Shown: piece after piece, positions 46,913 through 56,312 of the stretch
Numbering within the stretch: the first letter of the stretch is position 1
How the letters are laid out: each line of letters begins with the position of its first letter
From: Natronomonas salinimetallica
Lineage (GTDB): Archaea; Halobacteriota; Halobacteria; Halobacteriales; Haloarculaceae
Reading direction: 5' to 3'
Length of the DNA stretch: 64,000 bases
Assembly (NCBI RefSeq): GCF_013839515.1
Contig: NZ_JACDNQ010000003.1
Span: 1 to 64,000, forward strand
The notes under the pieces: generated by a model
Seen by the model: only the letters and a program-made list of their open reading frames with translations
The model's database searches: none
Told to the model about the DNA's origin: nothing
Position numbers and translations under genes: made by a program

Positions 46913-48817
46913 ATGCCAGACACACCCGACTACGAAGTCGACGCGCACGCGCTCTTCGAGCGGTGCTACGCCGACGCGATCGATCGCCTCGCCGCCGAGT
47001 ACGTCGAGGCGCTGTACCCCGAGCACCTCCAGTTGCGCATCGCGTATGCTGACCTCCACGACAGCAGTGAGGCGCTCGCACAGTTGGCGCTGCGAAACCT
47101 TGCGGAGGCCCACGACGCCCTGGAGGCCGCGCTCGCGACATACGATGAGCGCCCGCTCGGGCAGGCGACCGTCCGCGTGATCGAGCTCCCCGAGGCGGCC
47201 ACCCACACCGTCGGGGCGGCCCGCAAAGGCGACATCGAGCGGCTGATCGGGCTGTCGGGGCAGGTGACCAAACGCACGGAAGTACAGCCGAAACTCGCGG
47301 TTGGCGTCTTCCAGTGTTACGAGTGTGGCACCGAGACCCGGCTCGAACAGGGGTTTGGGGCGATCCGGGAACCCTTCTGTTGTCAGGGCTGTGGGAACAA
47401 AACTGCCTCCTTCCAGTTGTTGACGGGCCGCTCGGAGTGGGTTGATCACCAGTTGATCCAACTCCAACAGCCGCCCGAGGACGCCCGCGGCGGGCAGGCC
47501 GCCTCGATCACCGTCCACCTGACGGAGGGGCTGACCGACCGCGTCGAATCGGGCGATCGTGTCACTGTCAACGGCGAGTGGATCCCCTACTCGCCGACGG
47601 GCCGCACGCGTCATGAGACGCTCCTGGAGGGGCATTCGATCGAACTCGAAGAGACACTCTCGAACGATCTCGACGACGTCGCCGACGCCGATGTCGACGC
47701 CGAGATCCGCCGGCTGGCCGACAGCGACGACCCCTACGGCGAGTTGGTAGCCTCGATTGCGCCCTCGCACAAAGGCGACGTCCACCTCAAGGAGGCGATC
47801 GCGCTACAGCTGTTCGGTGGGTGGCGACGCACCGACGATACCGGGGCGTTCCATCGCGGCTCGGTTCATATGCTCTGGGTCGGCGATCCCGGCACGGGCA
47901 AGACCGGACTGATGGAGGCCGCCGAAGAGCTCGCGCCCCGGAGTGCGATGACCGACGGCACGGGAAGCAGCGAGGCCGGCCTCACCGCCTCGATGACGAA
48001 AGACGACTTCGGCGACGGCGACGAGTGGACCATCGCCGCGGGCACGATCGTCCGCGCCTCCGGTGGGCTCGCGGTGGTTGATGAGATCGACAAGGGCGAC
48101 GTGTCCGACCTGGATGCCCTGCATACGGCTCTCGAAAGCCAACAGGTGTTGGTCTCGAAGGCCGGCCGCCACGCGCGCTTGGACGCGAACACGTCGCTGT
48201 TGGCTGCCGGAAACCCGACGGGTGGGCACTTCGATCCGACCGCACCCTTTGTCGAGCAGATCAAACTCAAGAGCCCGCTGCTCTCGCGGTTCGATCTGAT
48301 CTTCACGGTACGCGAGAAGGTCGACGAAGAACTCGTCGCCGACGTCTCCCGGCACATGGTCGACTCCCGGACGGCCGCCGGGAAGAAAGCGCTCGGGCTG
48401 GAGTTGACGGCAGCCGAGCAGGCGACCGTCGACGGCGGCCACGATCCTGCGACGATCCGGCGGTGGATCGCCTACGCACGCGAGCACTGCCAGCCCATCC
48501 CGACCGAGGCGGCGAAGGATCGGATGGTCGAGTTCTATACCGACCTGAAGATCACGCTCCCCGAGCGCTATGACGGTGCGGAAGCCGACGGCTATGACGG
48601 CCCGCCACTGCCGGTTACGGCGCGCAAGCAGATGGCACTCTTCCGGCTCGCGGAAGCGTCGGCGCGGATCCGGCTGTCGGATACCATTACGGTCGCCGAC
48701 GTCGAGCGCGTCATCCCGAAGATCGAACGCTCACTGGCGGATATCGGCATCGCCCCCGACGCAGCGGCGCTCGGCGAAACGAGTGCGGACCTCGATCTCT
48801 CAGAGATCGGCGTATAA
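46913..48817 (+). CDS. mcm: second MCM helicase, lacking the C-terminal winged helix
   Basis: A 634-residue MCM homologue embedded in the membrane operon. The zinc site is CYEC (about 135) and CQGC (about 161). AAA+ motifs are intact: Walker A GDPGTGKT (about 323-330), Walker B LAVVDEIDK (about 385), arginine finger LLSRFDLIF (about 457). The protein ends soon after the AAA+ lid (VERVIPKIERSLADIGIAPD), so the C-terminal winged helix found in the MCM at 21156 is absent. The two copies are clearly divergent from each other. Start ATG at 46913; a longer in-frame reading runs through the preceding gene. Its company with an NTPase and membrane proteins suggests it unwinds DNA for this module rather than for the chromosome. 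Confidence 0.9.
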   Translation: MPDTPDYEVDAHALFERCYADAIDRLAAEYVEALYPEHLQLRIAYADLHDSSEALAQLALRNLAEAHDALEAALATYDERPLGQATVRVIELPEAATHTVGAARKGDIERLIGLSGQVTKRTEVQPKLAVGVFQCYECGTETRLEQGFGAIREPFCCQGCGNKTASFQLLTGRSEWVDHQLIQLQQPPEDARGGQAASITVHLTEGLTDRVESGDRVTVNGEWIPYSPTGRTRHETLLEGHSIELEETLSNDLDDVADADVDAEIRRLADSDDPYGELVASIAPSHKGDVHLKEAIALQLFGGWRRTDDTGAFHRGSVHMLWVGDPGTGKTGLMEAAEELAPRSAMTDGTGSSEAGLTASMTKDDFGDGDEWTIAAGTIVRASGGLAVVDEIDKGDVSDLDALHTALESQQVLVSKAGRHARLDANTSLLAAGNPTGGHFDPTAPFVEQIKLKSPLLSRFDLIFTVREKVDEELVADVSRHMVDSRTAAGKKALGLELTAAEQATVDGGHDPATIRRWIAYAREHCQPIPTEAAKDRMVEFYTDLKITLPERYDGAEADGYDGPPLPVTARKQMALFRLAEASARIRLSDTITVADVERVIPKIERSLADIGIAPDAAALGETSADLDLSEIGV

Positions 48818-48824
48818 TTTAGTC

Positions 48825-50498
48825 ATGTCACACACTGACGCAGATCCAGACGGATCCGAATCCAAGACGATCAATACCCCCGAGTCGAGCGATGGGACGA
48901 ACCACATTGAGATTCCTGACAGCGGCACCGAACGGAAACTCGGCCGTGGCCCGCCGAACGGCCATGAATTCGGCGAGCGGACGAAACAAAGCGTCGACTT
49001 CCGCGCACCCAAATACTGGCTCTCGGATGCCGAAGAGATACGGCAGTGCCGGTGGCTGTGGGGCGACCAGGAGAATCCGGGTGGGCTCTCGAAGTTCACC
49101 GTCGACGGGTACTTGGAGACGTCGAAGTACGCCCGGATGTGCTATCCTGACGCGATCATCCACGAGCGCGACCCCGAGCTCACGTCCTCGACGAAGGGGA
49201 CGGACGTCCTCTTCAAGGGCGACCGGGACTCGGGGAAGACGACCTATGCCCGACAGCTTGCGGTCCGGCTGATGGAACGCGGCGAGCGCGTCATCTGGCG
49301 GGGCCGCTACGACGGGTCGGGGTGGCTGCCCTTCCGCGAGTGGACGACGCTGTATCTGCCCGCCAACGCCGAGTGTACGCCCCAGTGGATGTACGAGGGC
49401 TCCGATCGGCCGGCCGATACCGACGCTGATCTGGACACGCTCGTCCGGGACGTCTACTACTACGAGGACGTCTTCGATCTCCTCGAGGAGCTGGGCGATC
49501 GCAAGGCTGGGACGTTCAACGTCGTCTACCCCGATCCCTCCTTCAGCGGGTGCGAAGCGGCCACCGAGGCGCTCGAAAACGTTGCTGGCCGGCTGCCGTT
49601 TGTCCCCGAGTGGGAGGCCGACGATCCGGCGGATGCGACGCCACTCATTCAGTGGTGGTTCGGCTTCTGGTTCGCCCGCAAGGAGCACGGCCCCTTCGTG
49701 TGGATGTCGCTCATTTTCGACGAGGTGGGCGATTGGCTCGAAGAGGGGGCTCGCCAGGACGCGAGTCGGCTGTACGATAAGATCAAATCCCTCCGGAAGG
49801 TGTGGGCCGCCTCCCGGAAGCGGTTGATGTCGATGTATTTCTTCGCCCACAAGGAGGCCAACGTCCACTGGATGGTCCGCGAGGAGTTCAAATGGCGGGT
49901 GCATATGCCCGATGGCTCGCCGAATCCCAACCAGAACCAACGGTCGACGATCCCGCAGGGCTTCGACACCGTCCAGATGTACGGCGACATCATGAGCGAC
50001 AAAGACGTCGGCGTCGGGTTGATCTACACCCAAAACGAGTTCGCTTACTTCACGTGGATGGACTCGGGCGACCCCGAGATCGGCGATCGCTGGTTGAAGA
50101 TCGACCTCACGCCACCCGCTGCCGTCGCCGAGGATCTCGATGGCGAGACGGTCGCCCTCGAAGACCCGGAGTACGACGAGGAGATCTTCACCCACTGGCA
50201 CAACGGCGTCCAGGAACGGTTGGTGGTGAACGACCCCGGCTCTGGGTACGTCGATTGTCAGGCCGGCACCCTGAGTGAGGGGCTCGAATCGCCGATTGAG
50301 GCGCTCGAATTCAGCGGCCTTGAGACGAGTGGGGGTGTGGGCCAGGTGTTGATGGAGCCGGTGGAGGCTGACTCGGGCAGTGGGGTCGTCGCCGATGGCG
50401 GCGACTCTGACGCGGCGCCGTTCGGCGACGAGCCGATTTGCGTCGCGAAATTCCGACTCGACCCCGAGGGTGACAGCGGAGCAGGAGGGGCTGCATGA
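48825..50498 (+). CDS. P-loop NTPase of the membrane operon (transfer/packaging candidate)
   Basis: A 557-residue soluble ATPase. Walker A is GDRDSGKTTYARQL (132-145) and Walker B WMSLIFDEVGDW (acidic pair about 299-300). A conserved-looking KSLRKVWAASRKRLMSMYFF segment follows at about 315-335, which could hold the sensor or arginine finger. The overall order, with a short core and a long C-terminal part, is closest to HerA/FtsK- or Zot-like motors that move DNA or assemble virions at membranes. The assignment within P-loop NTPases is inference. Seven bases separate it from MCM and ATGA couples it to the surface protein. Confidence 0.75.
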   Translation: MSHTDADPDGSESKTINTPESSDGTNHIEIPDSGTERKLGRGPPNGHEFGERTKQSVDFRAPKYWLSDAEEIRQCRWLWGDQENPGGLSKFTVDGYLETSKYARMCYPDAIIHERDPELTSSTKGTDVLFKGDRDSGKTTYARQLAVRLMERGERVIWRGRYDGSGWLPFREWTTLYLPANAECTPQWMYEGSDRPADTDADLDTLVRDVYYYEDVFDLLEELGDRKAGTFNVVYPDPSFSGCEAATEALENVAGRLPFVPEWEADDPADATPLIQWWFGFWFARKEHGPFVWMSLIFDEVGDWLEEGARQDASRLYDKIKSLRKVWAASRKRLMSMYFFAHKEANVHWMVREEFKWRVHMPDGSPNPNQNQRSTIPQGFDTVQMYGDIMSDKDVGVGLIYTQNEFAYFTWMDSGDPEIGDRWLKIDLTPPAAVAEDLDGETVALEDPEYDEEIFTHWHNGVQERLVVNDPGSGYVDCQAGTLSEGLESPIEALEFSGLETSGGVGQVLMEPVEADSGSGVVADGGDSDAAPFGDEPICVAKFRLDPEGDSGAGGAA

Positions 50499-53400
50499 CC
50501 GTCTCGTCGCGAAATCCCCCCGATTCCGAACAGCCCTTGTATACGCGAGCGGTTGGACACATACCACGACCTGGGGGCGCGACGCGCGAGGCCGGCTCAC
50601 AGCGGCTCCGTGCGCTGTGTCTCGTCCTGTTGGTGGTGCTGTGGCTCCCTGCTGGGGGGCTCGCCGTTGGGGGTGTTGCCGCCCAAGGGCCGCCCGACGA
50701 CGTGTCCGGCAACGGGAATGGGAACGGGAATTCGAACGGCAACGGGAACGCCGGGAACGGCAACGCCGGGAACGGACAGTCGGGCGGTGCCGATACACCC
50801 GCAGGCGGTGGCGATGGGAGCCCGAGTAACGGGTCGCCTGGCAACGGGAACGGCACCGGTAACGGTGGCGGGCCGCCTGATCACGCCGGCCAGCGTGGCC
50901 CACCCGATCATGCGGCGGTCTCGAACGTCCAGGTTCGGGGCACCGCTGCTCCGGGAGGCAACGCTGGTGGACCACCCGAGCACGCCGCGGCCTGGAACGT
51001 CTCGGCGTCCCATTCCAGTGAGACGATGGACATCGCGATCGCCCTCGGCGATGGGGAGACGCTCACCGCGCAGTTGACCGACGACCAGGTGCACGAGGGC
51101 CGAGAAGTGGCCTTCAACGCGTCGGCGATCGAGGCCGCCGTCGGCGAGCGCCCGCAGTCGGTGCTCGGCGAGCACGCCGCAACCGGTGATGGGTGGACCT
51201 CGAGCGTCCGCTATCAGGGCGGGAAGGCGATCATCGAGGTGCCGCACTTCTCGACGCAGAACGTGACGTTTTCCGGTGGGGTTTCGCTGTCGGGTACTGA
51301 GGCCGTTGATGGGACGACCTTCGAGTACGAGTTGGAGTCACTCGGCGGCGTGGACGATTTCGGGGTTTCGTTGACCGGCGATCGCGTGACCGAGCAGCGC
51401 TCCGTCGGGACGACGGCCGAAAGTGCGACGCTGGATGTCGATCCGGCTGGGACGTCTGCTCCGGAGAATGCGACGATGCGGTTGACGGGGATCGATAACG
51501 GGACGACGGAGACGCGGAGCGGATCGCTCTCCGATGGAGGGTCGGACTCAATCTCGGTCGATGGAGACGACAAACCGACAAACGCGGAGTTGACGATCGA
51601 GGGGGACTATTCAGAGACAACGCAAAGTTCTTCATTCAATATGTATTCCGGCTCGGGTTCTACAACTGTGTCCCCCGGCGGATCGCTTGAGCCACACGAC
51701 GGGGAGATATCCATCGACAGCACCACAAGTTCGACAGATACGATTGACTCCTCGTCTACCGAGGAATACATATCGTATACAGAGGTGTGGTCGCAGTCCT
51801 TCGATACGTCTAACTATGATAATCTTAAATTAACTGCGACTGTCGAGCCATACAACGAACACTATGATGGGACATTCCGCGCCGAAATCGGAGGATCATA
51901 CGGCGATTCAGTCTCATACACGGGTTCGGGTGCAGGTGACCCGGATCAATATAGCATAGACACAGGATGGGTTTCTGTGGATGGTGATTCTACATTTGTC
52001 ACTATCGAAGATACAGAAAACAACAACGATGTGAATTGGAAAGTATTAGAATATACTATTAGTGGAGAAACAGAGCCGTCGAATATTCAGGTAAGCGGGG
52101 ATGCAGGCTCGGCATCGCTTGGCTCCGGCGGATCGGCGTCTCTTAGTAGCCTCTCCTCGGGATCACAAACGATTGATCTAACGTGGGATGGATCGGGGAC
52201 TGATGTCTCCGGAACCGTCTCGTGGACGGAGCGGAGCGGGGTCGAGGACCCCTCCGTCTCGGTCGGCTCCTCGACCGTCTCACACAACGGCGTTTTGGAC
52301 GGTTCGACCACGGAGACGGTTGATCTCTCGACTGGGGGCGAGACGATCGACGCGAGTTATACCGGATCGGGGTTGTCCTATGATCTGGAGTGGGGGGAGC
52401 ATCACTATCCGAGCGATCCAACGATCCAACTCGACGGCGGGTCTCGGACCCTCACCCACACTGGCACCCTCGAAGCGGGCCAAACAGCCACTAAAACGGT
52501 TGACCTCTCCCGCAGTGGCCACTCGGCTTCCGTCTCCTCGGATGGCCCCGTCGAAGCCGAAGTCGTGTGGACGGACGTCTCCGAAACCACGGACCCGGCC
52601 CTGACAATCAACGGCCACGCGACCTCCCATTCGGGCACGCTCACAGAGGGCGAGACCACCAGTCTCCAGACCGATCCCGACTGGATCCAGGCCGGCACGA
52701 ACACCGTCACCGTCGAACTGGCCGACCCAGGGGGCGGCCCGACGCCACAGGTGGGCGTCGAGTACCAACACACCGCCGATTCGGCCTCCAAGACCGTCGA
52801 CGTCAACGCCACGGCGTGGGGGGAATCGTATAACGTCTCGAACACCTTTGCGAGCGAGCAACAGTCGGCGACGGCCACGCTGCCCTTCTCGGGCAACGTC
52901 GTCGGGCTCAACGGCCTCGAGATCCGCGAAAACAACGGCGAGTGGTATACCCCCGTTGAGGACGACATCACCTTCGTCGGCGACGGCCCGCGGGCCGAAC
53001 TCGCGCTTGGGGACGTAGCGGCCGACACGACGGTCGATATCCGCGCCGACGCCCGGAAAGTCTCGGTCCCGAGTGGGGCCGTCGACGTCACGAACCCCAC
53101 CGTCGGCGGGAACACCCTCCAGACGACGTTCGAGGTCACGGATGCCGCCGGCACAGAGCCGGTCGTGATCGATATCTCGAATACATCGGTCGCAAACCCC
53201 GATCACGTCCGGTATCTCCAGTCGTCGTCGTGGGCCGACGCCGCGACGATGGAAACCAACGGTGCCACACAGCGACTCGTCCTGCCGGAGGCGAACACCG
53301 GCGGGACCGCGACCGTCGAAACGCTGCCCGTTGAAGTGCAGCCGGCCCGCGGCGTCGCCGAAATCGACATCCAGGAGGTGACCCTCGACGATGACAGCGA

Positions 53401-54622
53401 AGCGCAACTACAGTTCGAACTCGTCGGGTCGACGCGGACGGCCGAACACGAGGTGATCTGGCACGACACCACCGAGGGCCAAGAGTACGTCCTCTATTCA
53501 CAAACCACCGATGTGGAACTCGATACGGCGACGCCCGCCTCGCCTGCGACGCTGGTGACCGATGGCTCCGAGCAGACCTATACCATCCTCGAACGGCCCG
53601 AACAGGCGGCCTTGGTGGGCGGCGGTGGTGGCCGCGAAGGCGGTGGCTTCTGGGCCTCGATCCCGCTCGTGGGGGCGACGCTGGGGCCGTTGCTCGGCGG
53701 CGGCTCGACGAGCGCGTTGGTGATCTTTCTCGTCGGGCTGGCCGGCATCGCGTTGATCGCCCGCTCGATCGGCGGCCCAACGCCGAGTCCGTCCAGCAGC
53801 GGGGGCCGGACGACCACGACCACCGGCCGCGGCGGGCTCCTACCGAGTCTCTCGTGGCCCTCACTCCCGTCGCTGCCCTCGCTGCCGCGGCCATCGCTGG
53901 GGTGGCTCTCACCACGGCGACTGCTCCCCGGCGGCTCCGGCCGAAGTCGATCGAGTCGCCGAGGGCCGGGCTCGGGCTCGTGGCTGTCACTTCCGTCGCT
54001 GCCCTCGCTCCCACGGCCGAGCCTCCCGTCGCTGCCGCGCCCCAGTCTCTCGTGGGTGCCCGGTCTCGGGACCGGCCGGTCCCAGTCCCGGTCCCGCTCC
54101 GGGTCGCAGTCGACACCGACGGGTTCGGGATCCGGATCCGGATCGATGCTCTCGCGGGGCCTGGGCCGCGGCCGTAGCCTCCTCGTCCGCTTGGCGGTGT
54201 TCGCCGTGGGCGTCGGGGGGCTGACGCTCGTGCTCTTGGAGCTGTCGACGCCGCGTTCCATCGCGGGGACGGCGATCCACTCGCTATCGACGGCCGGCGT
54301 CGTCCCGATCGTCGCTGCGGTCGCCATCCTACTCACGCTGTGGATGATCGACACATGGACCCAGGCGTCGATCCCGCTGTGGATGCAGGCATCGGTCTCT
54401 GTGATCCTCTCGGTGTGGGTGCTTGAAACGCTCGCGCCCGGTACGCTCGAGGAGACGATTTTCACTGCCCTCGCCTCCGGGCTCGAAGACGTGTCGGCGA
54501 TTATCTGGATCGCCGTCGTCATCGGTGGTGGGTATCTTGTCTACCGGTGGCTGAACAACCGCGGCGGAAGCGGTGGTCAAGAGACCCACATAACGCTCAT
54601 CCAGGATGGTGAGAACCGATGA
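50495..54622 (+). CDS. giant adhesin-like surface protein
   Basis: A 1375-residue membrane protein. A hydrophobic signal segment at about 41-62 is followed by a low-complexity Asn/Gly region (NGNGNGNSNGNGNAGNGNAG) with GPPDHA/GPPEHA motifs. Then come many beta-sandwich-like repeats, for example DPSVSVGSSTVSHNGVLDGS, DPTIQLDGGSRTLTHTGTLE and DPALTINGHATSHSGTLTEG (about 585-720). The last 340 residues are Gly-rich linker, one transmembrane helix (about 1070-1090), a Ser/Leu/Pro/Arg repeat region (SLPSLPRP units, about 1105-1205) and three or four more helices. DNA for residues about 366-555 (51590-52160) is markedly AT-richer than the rest. Likely the main cell-contact protein of the element. 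Confidence 0.8.
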   Translation: MTVSSRNPPDSEQPLYTRAVGHIPRPGGATREAGSQRLRALCLVLLVVLWLPAGGLAVGGVAAQGPPDDVSGNGNGNGNSNGNGNAGNGNAGNGQSGGADTPAGGGDGSPSNGSPGNGNGTGNGGGPPDHAGQRGPPDHAAVSNVQVRGTAAPGGNAGGPPEHAAAWNVSASHSSETMDIAIALGDGETLTAQLTDDQVHEGREVAFNASAIEAAVGERPQSVLGEHAATGDGWTSSVRYQGGKAIIEVPHFSTQNVTFSGGVSLSGTEAVDGTTFEYELESLGGVDDFGVSLTGDRVTEQRSVGTTAESATLDVDPAGTSAPENATMRLTGIDNGTTETRSGSLSDGGSDSISVDGDDKPTNAELTIEGDYSETTQSSSFNMYSGSGSTTVSPGGSLEPHDGEISIDSTTSSTDTIDSSSTEEYISYTEVWSQSFDTSNYDNLKLTATVEPYNEHYDGTFRAEIGGSYGDSVSYTGSGAGDPDQYSIDTGWVSVDGDSTFVTIEDTENNNDVNWKVLEYTISGETEPSNIQVSGDAGSASLGSGGSASLSSLSSGSQTIDLTWDGSGTDVSGTVSWTERSGVEDPSVSVGSSTVSHNGVLDGSTTETVDLSTGGETIDASYTGSGLSYDLEWGEHHYPSDPTIQLDGGSRTLTHTGTLEAGQTATKTVDLSRSGHSASVSSDGPVEAEVVWTDVSETTDPALTINGHATSHSGTLTEGETTSLQTDPDWIQAGTNTVTVELADPGGGPTPQVGVEYQHTADSASKTVDVNATAWGESYNVSNTFASEQQSATATLPFSGNVVGLNGLEIRENNGEWYTPVEDDITFVGDGPRAELALGDVAADTTVDIRADARKVSVPSGAVDVTNPTVGGNTLQTTFEVTDAAGTEPVVIDISNTSVANPDHVRYLQSSSWADAATMETNGATQRLVLPEANTGGTATVETLPVEVQPARGVAEIDIQEVTLDDDSEAQLQFELVGSTRTAEHEVIWHDTTEGQEYVLYSQTTDVELDTATPASPATLVTDGSEQTYTILERPEQAALVGGGGGREGGGFWASIPLVGATLGPLLGGGSTSALVIFLVGLAGIALIARSIGGPTPSPSSSGGRTTTTTGRGGLLPSLSWPSLPSLPSLPRPSLGWLSPRRLLPGGSGRSRSSRRGPGSGSWLSLPSLPSLPRPSLPSLPRPSLSWVPGLGTGRSQSRSRSGSQSTPTGSGSGSGSMLSRGLGRGRSLLVRLAVFAVGVGGLTLVLLELSTPRSIAGTAIHSLSTAGVVPIVAAVAILLTLWMIDTWTQASIPLWMQASVSVILSVWVLETLAPGTLEETIFTALASGLEDVSAIIWIAVVIGGGYLVYRWLNNRGGSGGQETHITLIQDGENR

Positions 54623-55935
54623 CCGGCGGATACGATCTTGACCCCGAGGGTGAGCCGACCGAAACGGCCTGTTCCCGCTGTGGCGAGCCGCTGCATACGA
54701 CGCCCACCATCTCGCGGGATGTGCTCGCCTGCACTGCGTGTCCGTACCACGAACTCGTACCCGATCGCTATCCCATCTCGCGTCTCCAACGGACGGCTCG
54801 GTGGGTCAAGCGCCGCCTGTGGCCCCACACCACCGCCGCCGGCGTGGGCGTGTTCGTCCTCGGGAGTGTCCTCGCGAGCGTGTTGTTCACCCTCGGGGCA
54901 CTTTCGACCGTCGGGGCGGGCGTCGGTGCCGGTGTCGCCGCCTACGTCGGGTATCTGTGCAGCCGTTGGTCGCCCACGTCGCGCTGTCGGTCCTGTGGAA
55001 TCGCTCCGACCGACGCCGAGGCGGGGTTTTGTGCGAACTGTGGGGCGTCGCTGGCTGCCCCCTGGACCGATGTCGATCCCGATGCGGTCGGCGTCCTCGA
55101 GGCCCACCCCCTACGCGATCGATTCGCGCCCCCGGCGTGGCTCACACTCCCCGACGGCGTTGAACGGAACGGCATCGGTATCGAGGTGACCGCCACGCCG
55201 ACGGCACTGGTTGATCGGCTGTTGGTCGGCCCGACGCGCTACTGGCGCGGGCTGTTCACGGTCGGTATCGTGGTTGCCGCCGTCGGGCAGGCGCTCCTCG
55301 TGGGGTTCCTCGCCTCGGTGGCCGTCGACGTCCTCGGTGCGCTTGCTGCACCCACGGCTGGGGCGTCGGCGTCCGGCGAGTCGGGTCCTGATCCGCTTGC
55401 GCTGCCGGCCCTGGACGCCGAGCTGCTCACGACCGTCGCCGCCGGCGTCGCGATCGGCGTCGCCGTCCTGTTCGTCTCGATCGCACTCCACGAGCTCGGG
55501 CACGCGATGGCGACCCGCGCCAACGGCGTCGAACTCTCGGAAGTCTCGATGTCCTTCATGGCCGGCCTGCTGCCGATGGGTGGTCACATGGAGGATTACG
55601 ACGGCCGCGGGGACGTGACGGCGCTCGATCGAGCCCGAACGGCGGCCGCGGGGCCGCTGTTTTCGTTACTCGCCGGCCTCGTCGTTGCCGGCCCGTTGCT
55701 CGCGACGGGGATGCTCTCGCCCGGCCTGTCGGGGTCGTCGCTGTCGACGGCCGGGCTCGGTGGCGTGGTGTTCGTGTACCTCAACGTCGTGAGCTTCTTC
55801 GGGAATCTCCTGCCCGCCTTCGGGGCCGACGGCGACCACCTCGTCGACGCGCTCGGTGAGTGGCTGGCCGACAGTCGATCAACTGCGGCTGGAGACCACC
55901 CAGTGGCTACTGACCGCGTGGAGGGGTCGGATTAA
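54619..55935 (+). CDS. M50-like site-2 protease with two zinc ribbons
   Basis: A 438-residue membrane metalloprotease. A zinc ribbon at the N-terminus (CSRCGEPLHTTPTISRDVLA then CTAC, about 15-38) is followed by two helices, a second ribbon (CRSCGIAPTDAEAGFCANCG, 121-140), then the peptidase part: HELGH at 291-295 and NLLPAFGADGDHLVDAL near 395, where the Asp supplies the third zinc ligand in this family. Site-2 proteases cut within membranes. In this operon it could mature surface proteins or clear an anti-sigma/regulatory anchor. Overlaps ATGA upstream and TAATG downstream. Confidence 0.85.
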   Translation: MTGGYDLDPEGEPTETACSRCGEPLHTTPTISRDVLACTACPYHELVPDRYPISRLQRTARWVKRRLWPHTTAAGVGVFVLGSVLASVLFTLGALSTVGAGVGAGVAAYVGYLCSRWSPTSRCRSCGIAPTDAEAGFCANCGASLAAPWTDVDPDAVGVLEAHPLRDRFAPPAWLTLPDGVERNGIGIEVTATPTALVDRLLVGPTRYWRGLFTVGIVVAAVGQALLVGFLASVAVDVLGALAAPTAGASASGESGPDPLALPALDAELLTTVAAGVAIGVAVLFVSIALHELGHAMATRANGVELSEVSMSFMAGLLPMGGHMEDYDGRGDVTALDRARTAAAGPLFSLLAGLVVAGPLLATGMLSPGLSGSSLSTAGLGGVVFVYLNVVSFFGNLLPAFGADGDHLVDALGEWLADSRSTAAGDHPVATDRVEGSD

Positions 55936-56312
55936 TGCCGTCACACCTGGGGTTCGTCGCCACGATTGACGCCTCCGCGGCCATCCAGCCGGCCTTCATC
56001 GGCCTACTCGGGGAGTTGAACCTCGGCTCACAGGTGATGGCCGCTGCGACCTTTTTTCTGTTGGCGTGGTATATCCTGCGGGCCGCCCGCATCGGCTCGA
56101 CGATCGCTGCGGTGTCGGCGACCGCCGTGCAGGTGTCGGTGTCGCTGTTCGTCGTCGCCGCGATCGCGGTCGGGCTCGGCTGGGTTGCCCCGCATCCGGG
56201 GGCGTTCCTCAACGATGTTGTTGCCGCCGGCCGGTGGGCGCTCGGGATGCCCCTTAAGTGGGCGCTCGAGTGGCTCCGATCGGCGTTCGACCAGCTCGGT
56301 TGGGCTGTGTGA
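55935..56312 (+). CDS. small membrane protein 6 of the operon
   Basis: A 125-residue protein with about three hydrophobic stretches (about 10-28, 32-56, 62-88). The C-terminal 25 residues form an amphipathic helix (MPLKWALEWLRSAFDQLGWA). ATG at 55935 overlaps the protease stop by one base. Unknown function. Confidence 0.65.
   Translation: MPSHLGFVATIDASAAIQPAFIGLLGELNLGSQVMAAATFFLLAWYILRAARIGSTIAAVSATAVQVSVSLFVVAAIAVGLGWVAPHPGAFLNDVVAAGRWALGMPLKWALEWLRSAFDQLGWAV

Noticed and set aside
48828-50975. A 715-codon open frame on the minus strand opposite the NTPase gene
   Set aside because: It mirrors a GC-rich plus-strand gene whose Walker motifs and couplings are clear; long antisense frames are common in high-GC haloarchaeal DNA and this one has Arg/Pro-rich shadow composition.
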